64,000 nucleotides of DNA, taken from contig JALNQF010000020.1 in NCBI GenBank assembly GCA_028456385.1, positions 341,694-405,693 of the forward strand, given 5' to 3'. Numbering within the stretch: position 1 is the first letter of the stretch; every line of letters starts with the position of its first letter. Below are positions 23,204-33,388 of this stretch, one piece after another. The position numbers and the translations under genes were made by a program. The notes under the pieces were generated by a model. It did no database searches. It saw only the letters and a list, made by a program, of their open reading frames with translations, and was not told the DNA's origin. This stretch comes from Ophiosphaerella korrae (Eukaryota; Ascomycota; Dothideomycetes; Pleosporales; Phaeosphaeriaceae).

Positions 23204-24640
23204 TTACCGCTTCTTCTTCGCTGGCTGGGGTCCTGCAGATGGCTCCGGTGTCGGTTGCTGCAAACCTGAGGTTTTTGGATCGTCATCTGATAGGCTTTGA
23301 TCGTCAAATTGCTGTGAAAGGCCTGAGAGCCTTGAAGATGGCGTGTCAGATCTCTGCAGAAATTCTAACGCGGGATCCGGTATCCAGTCATCAATTGCCG
23401 TCCGGATGATGTCCAGGAGTTGAAGGCCTTCATCCAGGGCGTTGAGGTAGATCTGACGGCATTTCCATCTAGCTCTACCATTGCGAGTTCTGAAGTCGAA
23501 TGTGTAAATCTCTTCTCGCCAACATAGTATATTTTAGCCTTCGATTATCGGTCAGTGGCCGTACAATCTGACCATGCGGTGGTCATGAGATATTGAGTAA
23601 GTCAAAATTTTTCCATGAAGTTCGTGTTCCCTCCCAAAGAGCCTGAAGAGTGCAACTAGGCCTCGTAAAGCGACGGTGTGACTGTGAGCATTCTGCCGAT
23701 CCGCAATATCAAGTCCAATATTTGCACTTTTCACTTCGCGTGTCATGAATGGGAAGAGCATATAATATGTAGCTCTGAAATGGGATTTGTCGTCCAAGTC
23801 TCCAAGGGCTGCAGCTTCTCGAGTTGCTCGGCTGAAAATGCAGATACTTTGAATCCTACGGCTGGGTCCGGTTGAGGGCGGGTTTGAGTGATTTTTTTTT
23901 TGCAGTTGTTCCATCCTTCGTCAACGCTTTGGATAAAGGGGCTGAACTTTGCGTCTCGAATAGCCATGACTTCGACATTTGGAAAAATAAGCTGCGAAAT
24001 TGTTTCCTTAATCTTGGCTTCGTTGCGATCTTGAATTAGGACAATCGTTGCCATATAATGGTCGCCGCTGAATAGAGAATCCCTTGGTATTGGCTGCTCA
24101 TTCTCAAGCAGCCTCCGACAGAGCTCGTTATTAAACTCCTTGATGCCTTCCGAGACCTCGCCTGGATATTCTTGCATGAAACTTCCATTCGCTTCAAGTT
24201 TGGCGGCATATCGTGTATCCTGGTACCCCTGATCGCTGGGCGAGCTGGATGCGATGCTGGATGAGGATCGCTTTCGTTGGAGAGTTTTCCTTTCTGCAAG
24301 TAAACGACGCATACCGTTGAGATACTCATAGCCAAGGAGGTCTTTCGTTTGACATCGCACCGTATCTGATTCTGCTACAACTCTCTCCGCCCATTCTGTA
24401 ATATCCAAGGTGCTGTGAAGGACGAAGTCGTCGACAACTTTCGAGCCGGCAGTCTCGCTGCTCGGGAATAAGGACCGATACCTTTTATGTGATTGTTCTG
24501 TCGGATCGAGGCTGTTCTCTCGAGATCGCTTCCGCGTTGCCACTTTCTGAGTAGAGGATGCTGTTTGATTGCGATTGCTAGTTCGGGAGCGTAAGCTTCT
24601 TCGCAACAAATTGTCCTCAACGGCTTGTTCCTGGGTATCG
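23204..24640 (-). pseudogene. DUF7924-like fungal protein, frameshifted and with stops
   Basis: The N-terminal frame (down to about 23810) begins with a basic RRSLRSRTSNRN segment and continues to AFSAEQLEKLQPL. Family-like sequence then resumes in another frame with FRATYYMLFPFMTREVK, DIADRQNAHSHTVALRGLV and SISHDHRMVRLYGH, which needs a one-base frameshift near 23805. Two more stops follow, TGA 23552-23554 (Trp expected) and TAA 23534-23536, before the frame reads on through KCRQIYLNALDEGLQLLD to a PAKKKR end at 23204. The family is widespread in fungi, of unknown function; the name is from memory. The start is uncertain. Confidence 0.55.
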
Positions 24641-25100
24641 TTAGATTACTTACAACGACAGGCGCTGTCGCAGGCTTGCCTCTTTCTGCTTATTATTCGT
24701 CTGAGATGTAGACTCTTTGTCAATCACCAACGTCTTCTCAATACAGGAGGTTCGGAGGCGGGTAGGGCGTTCACGGTCCCTGGGTGCGCTTCGGGGCTTT
24801 AGAACATGCTCGGTACAACCGCACAAGGTGCATTTACAGACTTTTATCCTCTAAGGGTAGCATAGGCAGTCTTTTCTGGGCGGCTAGAGGCTTCGAACGG
24901 GTAGCCATGTTGTTTGAGTCGAGACATCGAGTGCTTATGTCTTGCCGCGGGGTTTTGATGCGGAGTTGTCTATAACAAAACCCATCGACAATGTCAAGCC
25001 ATTGGGGTGCTGCGACGTACGTGCTCCTATCCCTGCACTCCGGCACGTCTATACTTCTGCACTCATGCGAAATGCGCCATCACTCCATAGTAGAGAGCAT
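24641..25100. other. No gene seen
   Basis: Short frames only. Left flank of the probable LTR. Confidence 0.4.
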
Positions 25101-25323
25101 TGTTGTGGAGTACCTTGCGGCTCCAGCGGCCCAGTGATAACACTGTAGTTAAAAGGGTTGTATTGCATACAAGAGTAGATACAATAAAGTGATAGTTGAT
25201 GAGGTTGTTGGTTGATGAGTTGTCTGCTCTCTTTGGAGCTCCTTATATCCCTATTTCCTGAGCCTGAGCGTCTCTCGGTTGCTCTTCGGGTACTCCTTTT
25301 GCTCCTTTAACTCACTCTACTAT
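25101..25323. mobile_element. Probable solo LTR of a retrotransposon
   Basis: The segment starts TGTTGTGGAGTACC and ends CTCTACTAT, close to the TGTTG..CTACA style of Copia LTRs, with the final CA perhaps changed by RIP. AGCAT precedes it (25096-25100) and AGCAT follows it (25324-25328), as a 5-bp target-site duplication would. Internally a GGAGCTCCTTATATCCC stretch looks like a promoter core. No second copy and no gag or pol frame is seen in the window, so a solo LTR is the simplest reading. Confidence 0.45.
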
Positions 25324-27036
25324 AGCATCACCAAAGTTCTTAACATCCATTTGACATCGGTTGATTGCAAATAGGCAGAAACGCTGTTTGAGAGCTAAGC
25401 ACCTCCTAGGTCACAGTTACACGTTCGCTCGCATCATGGAGAATCGCTTGCGTGGGCGTTCTCCAAACACGATAATACAGCGCACGGGTGTAGTGGACAC
25501 CTCGGGCATGATAGTTCCGACAAAATGTGAGCCTACAGCATTTCACCTCGATATACTTCGTGTCTAGGAATTTGGTTGCAGTGAGTGAACTTGCTCTCAG
25601 ATTCTCACCATTGCCTGTCTACTGACCCAGACTTTGACACAATGTGGTTTGGGCTAATGGCAGCATTCCTTTGATCAGAATCGATCAACTCTGCTGTACA
25701 GTTGGTGAACCTACTGCTACTGCTACTATTGAAGGACTTTTGACTAGGACTGTCTATTCATGAGAATACTACTATACTTAATAGTGGATGATTCATTGTA
25801 GAGTCTCTTTGCAGCTCGAAATATCATTGAATTAGATATTCAGAAGCTCTGCTCTAGCCGTTCAAATAGACCTTCAAGCTGTGCGAAACTTATGCAAGAA
25901 AATTACAAATACTATAAAGAGGGACTACTATTAGTTGAATATAGGTAGCTAATCTCTTGAACGTTCTTGAGGACTATGAGGTGAAAGGAAGGTTTCGCCA
26001 GTACAAGGGCTGAAGAGCTAAACCGCTGAAGACCGGGGCCTAAAATCAGACCCTCTTCATGCTGCTCAGGGATGAAATCAGGTACAATCAGGGGAGCTCA
26101 GGCTTAAATCAAGCACAATCACACTGGCTTACATTTGCTTAGGGCAAGCTTAGAAGTACTTAGCTACAGCTCAAGCTGCTTGTTCATAGCTCACGTTGCA
26201 CCCCTGTGTAACTCAAGGTCAAATCCGGAAAAAGCTTTGTGTGAGGGTAGATTTCACTCCATAATGGACCGCGATTACGAAGGTTTAAATAAAAAGGTAG
26301 CTTACTACATAGTGTGGCCCGCTTTATAGGGATAAATGTTAGTAATAATAATCACTTTTGTAGTAATTCTCGCTACTTCTATGTTGCAATATATTACCTA
26401 TATATCTACGTATCCCTATCCACCTTAATAAGAGAAAGATAATAGAGAAATAATCCTTCAAATTTTGCATAAACTGCCGGGATTCACACGGTGGAGTCAG
26501 CTGCGGATTCCGCGTACATAACATAACGAACACATCACTCAATATCATTCTACTTGTTCCATATAGTCTCAGAAACGATAATCTGCCATCTTGGTGTCAT
26601 GACTCCCCCCGATTCGATAATATTTTCCTTGTTACCGTATCACTAATTTTATGTTTTACAACACCACTAACTGGAATGCAACCGCTACGGCTCAATCAGA
26701 TGTAATATTTTCAGGAAACACCTTAACAACAGCTGCAATGTGCTTAGGGGCGATCCGTAGCATTGGCCGCGCTTGGGATGATAATAATCCAATGGAATAT
26801 ACCCACACGATAAAAGCAGACCAGCTCTCAGCTCATCTCGCTCCGCAGAGAAATGGACGCATCTATGCTTGAAAACCATTACAGGTACAACATAAAAGGT
26901 TGGACTCTCTTGGGTTACACTTTTGTGCATAATTTCCTCGAGAGTCACGATCAGGCTGACGTGGAACCCTTCTTGATTTCGCCATCTCCCTATCTATTCA
27001 TACACGCACTCCACCAGACCCCAACGCACACACTCC
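25324..27036. other. Gene-free, possibly transposon-derived
   Basis: AT-rich sequence with short imperfect repeats (for example AATCAGG/AATCAAG units near 26080-26120) and no protein-like frame. It may be decayed transposon DNA, but no family can be named. Confidence 0.4.
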
Positions 27037-27757
27037 CTACCCCACCTTACTTCCCTCCCCCTCCCACCCTCCAACAACCCTCCTAACCCCTTCAACAATC
27101 AACCCATGCTCAACCTCATGAATCCTCCCCTCCAACTCCTCCAACTCCTCTCCCTCCCTCAACTCCACCTCCGCCGTAACAATCGCCTCCCCAGCATCCA
27201 CCTCCGCAATCACCTCATGAATCATGACCCCAGTCCTCTTCAGCCCCTCCTCGCGCCCTGCCCTCCACGCCTTCTCGATCGCGCCCGCGCCCGCGAATTC
27301 GCCCGGCAGCGCGGGGTGCAGGTTTATTATCTTGATGCCGGCGGCGGCTATGGGCGTTAGGAAGGCGGGCGTCACGATGTGCATCCAGCCGGCGCAGACG
27401 ACAAGGGTGGGGCGCGGGGAGAGGGCGAGGATTTTGGAGGCAAGGTCGGCGTCGTATTGGGTGCGGGCGGCGGATGTGCCTTCGGGGGTGTTGGGGTGTT
27501 GTTTTTTGTAGGGCACGAGGTTGTGGTATGTGGTTGGTATTGAGGCTTTGGCGGCGCGTTCGAGGCCGTATGCTGCTTTACGACTGGGATTTGTTAGGTG
27601 GGCATTGAGAGGGAGGGTGGTGGAAGCGATACTTTGATATCACGTGTGTTATACGTGTGTTTGGGAGTTTGCCAGATGCGCAGGCGTCGATGAGGGCTTG
27701 AAGGTTGGAACCATTGCCAGATATTAAGACGGCGAGGTTGTGCGGCGATTCTGACAT
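27037..27757 (-). CDS. ADE8: Phosphoribosylglycinamide formyltransferase (GAR transformylase)
   Basis: Exons 27757-27633 and 27583-27037 join over a 49-nt intron to 223 aa, the usual length. The enzyme transfers a formyl group from 10-formyltetrahydrofolate to GAR in de novo purine synthesis, in the cytosol. The N-terminal VLISGNGSNLQAL loop binds the phosphoribosyl substrate; ISNRKAAYGL spans the splice; NLHPALPGEFAGAGAIEKAW carries the catalytic Asn and His, and VDAGEAI the catalytic Asp. The start ATG (MSESPHN) is the only one that precedes the fold directly. It lies 164 bp downstream of the Hat1 gene on the same strand. Confidence 0.93.
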
Positions 27758-27921
27758 TTTGAAGCGTGTGGGGTATTTGAGTTGGAAGGGGTGAGATTGT
27801 TTGGGTATATGCGAAGCTATCGTAGGAAAGCCAAAAAGTTTTGGGGTAGCTTGTACCCCGCCGTTTCGAGTCCACCATCCTCGTTGCCTTATCATTATAT
27901 CATTTCCTCCACACCACATTT

Positions 27922-29494
27922 TCAAGACTTCATCCGCTTAGAACTGGCTACTGATGCGTCGTCCATATCCTCCCATTCATCATCCTCGTCCTCAACAATC
28001 GCTCGTTTGCGCTTCGACTTGCTGCGCGAAGCATTCGAGGAACCTTGTCCTGATGCCCAGTCTACACGCTTTGCCAGGCCCTCGAGGCGCTCCTCGTACT
28101 CCTCTTGCTGGTTGTCGACAGCCGCCTCCAGTTTCTCTACCTTCTCTGACACCTCCATTTGGTCCAGCGCATCGGCATTCTGACTGTAAATGCGGTGCTT
28201 CAGCGCTAACCTCCAGAAGTAGTATTTGCGATCGTTCTCGTTGCTTGATTTGGCCTTGCGTGTAATACGAGCTCTGTTACGGTTCGATGGCAGAATTGTT
28301 GAAAGTAGATGAAGCTCCACCATCCTGTAAAATTGCCTTGTCACAATCTTGGTCTCGTGACGAAGCTTCTCGAGATCAGCACCATTACCAAGAATCTGGT
28401 TTCGGGGTATAGGTGAGTCCTTGCGCAGCGATTCGACTGGGAGGGTTGAAGCGATCGACAAAGACTTGAAGCCTGGTTGCTGGCGAAGATATACAATATC
28501 GCTATAGTCGCGCATTGCATCAAAGGCCTCGCTTGGATCTTCAACAGGGATTTCAAAGATGAAGGGTTTAGCAACCAGATATTCGAAAATGGTGTCATAC
28601 AATCGAGCACCTAGAGACTGGCCCTGGTAGGGTGGGAGGATCAGGAACTGCGAAATTCTCTCTCGTGACGATGTCTCGAGCCGATCTAGCCTTTCGTTGA
28701 AGAGGAATGTCTCGGGGTCCTGAGTGAGACGAGGGGGCGTGTATTTCGCAATACTGCCATTAGTCTCTGGTGGCGGTGAGGGTAGTTGCTTGGTCGCGCG
28801 CATAATCTCAAAGGTTGGGAATATCCAGGATCGATAGGAGGTAGAGAAGCCAGCAAGCGTGTATGGAGATGCGACTGCCTTGGCAAGAGGCGTGACTTCG
28901 TAGAGGAGATAGAGCGACCAGCGGTCCAGTGTTTCTTCGTCATCGAGGCCCTCGGTTGTAGCACCCTCAATGAAGAGCAGTACTAGGATGCTCATGTTCT
29001 TCCATATCCGTCTCGCAGCCCCGTCTGCCAGAGGAGATCTCCATATCTCGTACTGCTTCCCTTGCACGGTGAAGCTCTTCATGTGCTCGCCCGGTGGCCG
29101 CCAGTCCTTTGATGTTGCGCCTGCATCGTCTGCCGCTGGCTCTGGTAGGTGCTGCCGGAACAGCTCTGGTGATAAGTCGACCTGGGTGATGTCTGGAACG
29201 TCTTTCAACTCCAGCTTCTCGTCGAACTGGATCTTGAGCTTCGGCTTGAGGTCATTGGCGCGAAAGTCTAGCTCGATTTGGGGGTTCTTGTATCCGGTTA
29301 TGGTCTCATTCTCGTCAACGACAGCGTAGGTGAAGGACGGGTTGAACGAGTCATCGAAGACGCGCTGAGGCTCGCCATTGCTGCCAGGCCGGTACAGATT
29401 GAGGAAGAAGCAGTCGTTGGAGCCGGTGACCCCTGCAGTTGTTAGTGGCTGTCCTGTGAATGGGCACAGATTACTGACACTCGTCGAGATCCAT
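27922..29494 (-). CDS. HAT1: Histone acetyltransferase type B catalytic subunit
   Basis: Exon 1 is only 16 nt (29494-29479); a 46-nt intron leads to exon 2 (29432-27922), giving 508 aa. The join restores MDLDEWVTGSNDCFFLNL, a typical Hat1 N-terminus. The Hat1 N-terminal domain is followed by the GNAT core with SQFLILPPYQGQSLGARLYD (about residues 260-285), the acetyl-CoA pyrophosphate loop. The C-terminus ends in a basic, acidic and Ser-rich tail with KSKRKR, a likely nuclear signal. Hat1 acetylates new histone H4 at Lys5 and Lys12 with the Hat2 partner before chromatin assembly. It shares a 405-bp divergent promoter with the ZIP transporter gene. Confidence 0.92.
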
Positions 29495-29899
29495 GATGCC
29501 AGCAGGAGTTGAGCGTGGAGGCGCAGATTAGGCGTTATGGCTTTGATGAAGCGCTGGCGCAGGCGCGTCGCAGTGAGAGTGTTAGCGCGCCGGCGCGCGT
29601 GCTAACGGCCAGCCTCCTCAGCCCTGTGAGCACCTAGAGCGCTAGCCTAGACGCCCATACCCCTGCAGTCCAAGCCTTTTTAGGACATTTGCGGAGGACA
29701 GCAGCGCACAAGTGCCATCCCCGAACAACACCAAGCCAAACACCCCAACACGCCAGAACTGCTTCCGCCTCACATGTCTATGGATGCCAAGGCATGGAAA
29801 GAGTAGGCCCAACTTGACCTTTGCACGTCTCCTTTTCGCTTCTACGGAACCCAATACTGCTAGGCCTCCTGCCGCATCTGCCGCCGCACTCGATCCAAC

Positions 29900-31303
29900 A
29901 TGTGGGACGGCTTCTTTATGCTGCTTGCCCTGGGCACAATCATGGGCGCTGCGTGAGTGCATGCCCTCCTTGCTATTGACCTCAATTGCCTCCGAGATGC
30001 TATGCCTAACAGCACCAGCTCTTTTCTTGCCGGCATCCTCCCGCTCTCCTTTTCTCTTACTCCACGCCAGCTGCGCATCCTCACACTCCTGGGCGCCGGC
30101 GTGCTCGTTGGCACCTCGCTCATAGTCATAATACCCGAGGGCATTGAAACCATGTACAGTGCGACCAGCAAGAGCACCACGCGCATGTCTCAAAAAGCCA
30201 TCCAGCCCACCATCCCATCTGTCTCGAGTCTGCAAAACGGTGCTAAGCGCCCTTCCGAGTTTCCTGCATGGAAACGCGCTGACGAAGTGGACAAGCTGCC
30301 TATCGAGGTGCAGGTGAAGAAGACAAAAGACACCAAGGACAAGGCAAAGCTCGAGGCCGAAGACGGCCATCCGCAAAAGGGCGGCGACGATGACTCGACC
30401 GAGGGCCACAAAGAAGGCCATACTCGTGTACATGCGCCCGAGGAAGATGAACACCGCGCTGGTACTGAGCACGAGGAAAAGTCTAGTCCTCATGCCTTCA
30501 TTGGTGTTGCTTTGATTTTAGGCTATATCCTTATGTTCATGGTCGACCATGTTCCAGATACCATCTCCACTTCGAAGCCAAAGTACCAGCCCATGCACAT
30601 CTCACTCTCAAATCTCCATCGAGGACCCCACAACGCCTCCTCGTTGAGCTTGAATGGAATGGCTAGCGAGGCAGTCACACCTTTGGCCACCCCAATGCCC
30701 CCTCACATGACTCCCAAAAAGACATCTGCGACAACGGTCGGTCTGATCGTTCATGCCTGCGCAGATGGAATCGCGTTGGGCGCCTCTTCAACTGCCCCTT
30801 CGACCTCGCTATCACTGGTCATCTTCTTCGCAATCATGCTCCACAAAGCCCCTGCAGCTTTTGGGCTCACATCAGCCCTGCTCAAGCAAGGACTTTCCAA
30901 GAAAACAGCTCGCATGCACCTTGCCTTCTTCAGCCTGGCAGCTCCAGTTGGTGCCGTAGTAACATGGGCTATCGTACATACATTCGGCCGTGGTCGTCTA
31001 GGAGGAGATGAAGGTTTAACATGGTCCACTGGTTGGGTACTCTGCTTTTCCGGTGGCACTTTCTTGTAAGTCCCTACCAACCCAATAAATTCATCAGCAG
31101 TAAACACTAACTACACAAGATACGTCGCTATGCATTCAATGGCGGAGGCAACAGCCACCCATGGGCACGACGACCCAACTACAAATGGCTACATGGACGC
31201 CTACCCAGGCAAGAAGACGCTATCCAAAGTCGATATCGGTGTTGTTCTTTTTGGTATGCTGTTCCCCCTTGTTACGCAAATTGGGCACGCCCATGCTCAT
31301 TAG
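29900..31303 (+). CDS. ZIP-family metal transporter (SLC39A9/Atx2-like)
   Basis: Exons 29900-29952, 30019-31065 and 31120-31303 join to 427 aa. The first two membrane helices (MWDGFFMLLALG; then a helix after PLSFSLT containing LLGAGVLVGTSLIVIIPEG) are followed by a long loop rich in His, Asp and Glu between TM3-type helices. The metal path is visible as HACADGIALGASS and HKAPAAFGLTS, the HxxxDG and HKxP motifs of TM4 and TM5. The protein ends in GHAHAH. Relatives sit in Golgi or secretory membranes and move zinc or manganese to the cytosol; which metal is used here is not readable. Confidence 0.9.
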
Positions 31304-31839
31304 CAAGTTACATGCTTCGCATATTAAGGCGTTGGCGCAGGCATAGGCCGGCTTATCATGAACGTTTATCATGTCATACTTGTTTATTATGATACCAAAA
31401 TCGTTGTGTAGGATGTTATAAATATATATATGTTTGTTGATCATATGAAAAGCTCGTTTTCGTTCAGTCGCACCCCTTACACTGCGCAATGACCAAAATA
31501 ATATGCTGCTGGAAGTTTTGAAAATCTCGCGAACACGAAGACCTATAAAACATCTTAACTGTAGTCCTCTACCTATTTAAGGCATTTAAGGTATTCTGTA
31601 TTGTCTGAACAACCTCGAGGTATTCAGGCGTCCAGCCTGCACACTAACCTAACTAGGATCTGAGCAACGACAAAGCCTGCATGCCCCTCCATGTACGATT
31701 GGGTACCGCAGGCGGACCAGCTTCAAGCCATTTACTCTCCTGTTTGAGTATTTCATGATCATTGGAGGCACCCCAGCCATACTCATGAGCACGTACCCAA
31801 ATAAGAATAAAAAAAAACACACACACACGCAGCCTCGTA
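31304..31839. other. Intergenic with short CA repeat
   Basis: A poly-A run followed by (CA)n lies at about 31808-31829, directly before the F-box start codon. Otherwise nothing recognisable. Confidence 0.5.
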
Positions 31840-33270
31840 ATGGCTAAATTGGACGCCCTGCCTGAAGAACTACTGCTCAAGATTATAGAGCCTCTCCCGT
31901 TGCGGACGTTGTTCAGTCTCAATTCCGTAAATGTACTCTTTTATCGCCTCACACTTGATTACATCTACCACACATTCCAAGATGATCCCCATCTCTTTCT
32001 CCGCACCATCGCCTTACCACCACCTAATGGACGAGTCAAATTGATGAGAAGAGTAAAACGTTTGAATTGGGGCCTAGGATACAAGTTTTCCCCCCTCACT
32101 GGTCCAGAATGGTCAGATATCGCTCGAACATTCCGCTTTCTCGATCTCGCTGTCGCAAATGATGATTCTACAGTTGGTGATCTCGGCATGCATTTCGCAA
32201 CCTACAACGGCTTTAGTACTGTTTATAGATATGAATTCCTTGAATACTTCTTGCTATTCCTGCCTAACCTTCAAGAATTAGACCTATGGGTCCCCGTATT
32301 AATTGGAGACGAGACCAAATACTTCACAAATATAGCCGCAAACCCCCACCGCTTCGCCCAGCTCAAGAAAATAACAACACGCGGCACCGCTGGCATTACC
32401 AACATCGATCCCCTGCTCACACTCCCATCTCTCCGCTCTCTCATCTTAATCGACATACACCACATGGAGCCTAGATTGGACGGCCCTTCAAGAGATACAT
32501 TCAAGACACCTCCCGTAACCTGCAACCTCGAAACGCTCGAACTCAAAATACGCCGCGTCAACAATTTCTCAGTCCCCGCCCTTGGCTCCCTCCTCACCCC
32601 CCTCACCAAGCTGCACTCCCTCAAGTTCTCAAAAAGATGGTCCTTGTTCCAAACAGAGGCCTGGGTTCTCGGCGACACCATCGCGCGCTGCGCACCGGCC
32701 CTGAAATCCCTCACCATCATCGACAACCGCGCGTGGTACAAAAATACGCTACCGCCCAGCTTCCCGCTTCCCCCGACCCTGGAAACGCTGGGAATCGGCT
32801 ACATTGGTCCCCCCAATTATCGCGTCGCTGCATCCGCAACGGAAAAAAGCATACAGGCAAGCGTGGACAAGTTTGTAAACACGTTTCTGCCCCGCTCGCT
32901 GCGCACGCTTCGATTCTTCTTTGCGTACGGGTTCACGGACAAGGTCCAAAATTGGAATTTACAGATCTTTGGCGTTGTGTGCTTCGCGAGTGCGTTGGCG
33001 GCTAGGGGGTTGGAGGTTGTGCATGTTACGGCGCAGGAGAAGTGGGTTGGAGAACGGAGGAGGGAGGTTGGGGCGTGCTTCGAGAATGCGGGCATTCGCT
33101 TTGTGTGTGCTTGTAGGTGTGGGGAGGAGAATTGCGAACACGAGATGGACATGAAGGAGGACATAGTGTCAGAAGAGGAGGATGAGGAGGAAGAGTTTCT
33201 GGATGATGACGAGGATGAGGAGGGGTCTCTATGTATTCACTGTAAGGAATATCCTTGTGTTTGTGAGTAA
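31840..33270 (+). CDS. F-box protein with Cys-rich acidic C-terminus
   Basis: A single exon of 476 aa. Residues 4-45 (LDALPEELLLKIIEPLPLRT) form an F-box, which normally binds Skp1 in SCF ubiquitin ligases. The centre has leucine-rich, LRR-like spacing (LQELDLWVPVL, LETLELKI, LKSLTIID). The C-terminus is unusual: CACRCGEENCEHE, a run of about 30 mostly acidic residues, then CIHCKEYPCVCE, giving nine cysteines that could bind metal. Substrate unknown. The gene converges on the Tah18 gene, with only 118 bp between stop codons. Confidence 0.85.
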   Translation: MAKLDALPEELLLKIIEPLPLRTLFSLNSVNVLFYRLTLDYIYHTFQDDPHLFLRTIALPPPNGRVKLMRRVKRLNWGLGYKFSPLTGPEWSDIARTFRFLDLAVANDDSTVGDLGMHFATYNGFSTVYRYEFLEYFLLFLPNLQELDLWVPVLIGDETKYFTNIAANPHRFAQLKKITTRGTAGITNIDPLLTLPSLRSLILIDIHHMEPRLDGPSRDTFKTPPVTCNLETLELKIRRVNNFSVPALGSLLTPLTKLHSLKFSKRWSLFQTEAWVLGDTIARCAPALKSLTIIDNRAWYKNTLPPSFPLPPTLETLGIGYIGPPNYRVAASATEKSIQASVDKFVNTFLPRSLRTLRFFFAYGFTDKVQNWNLQIFGVVCFASALAARGLEVVHVTAQEKWVGERRREVGACFENAGIRFVCACRCGEENCEHEMDMKEDIVSEEEDEEEEFLDDDEDEEGSLCIHCKEYPCVCE

Positions 33271-33388
33271 GATGATAAGAGTCGTAGGTTTAGTGTCAGG
33301 GATCTCAAAGACTGGGTATTTCGCGGATATAGGCTGATTCTGCGTTGATCATCTCACGACCAATTTGCCCAGAGGCTCCTCCAGACAT

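Noticed and set aside
29642..30493. 283-codon minus-strand frame
   Set aside because: It is antisense to the ZIP transporter exons, whose frame carries clear family motifs.
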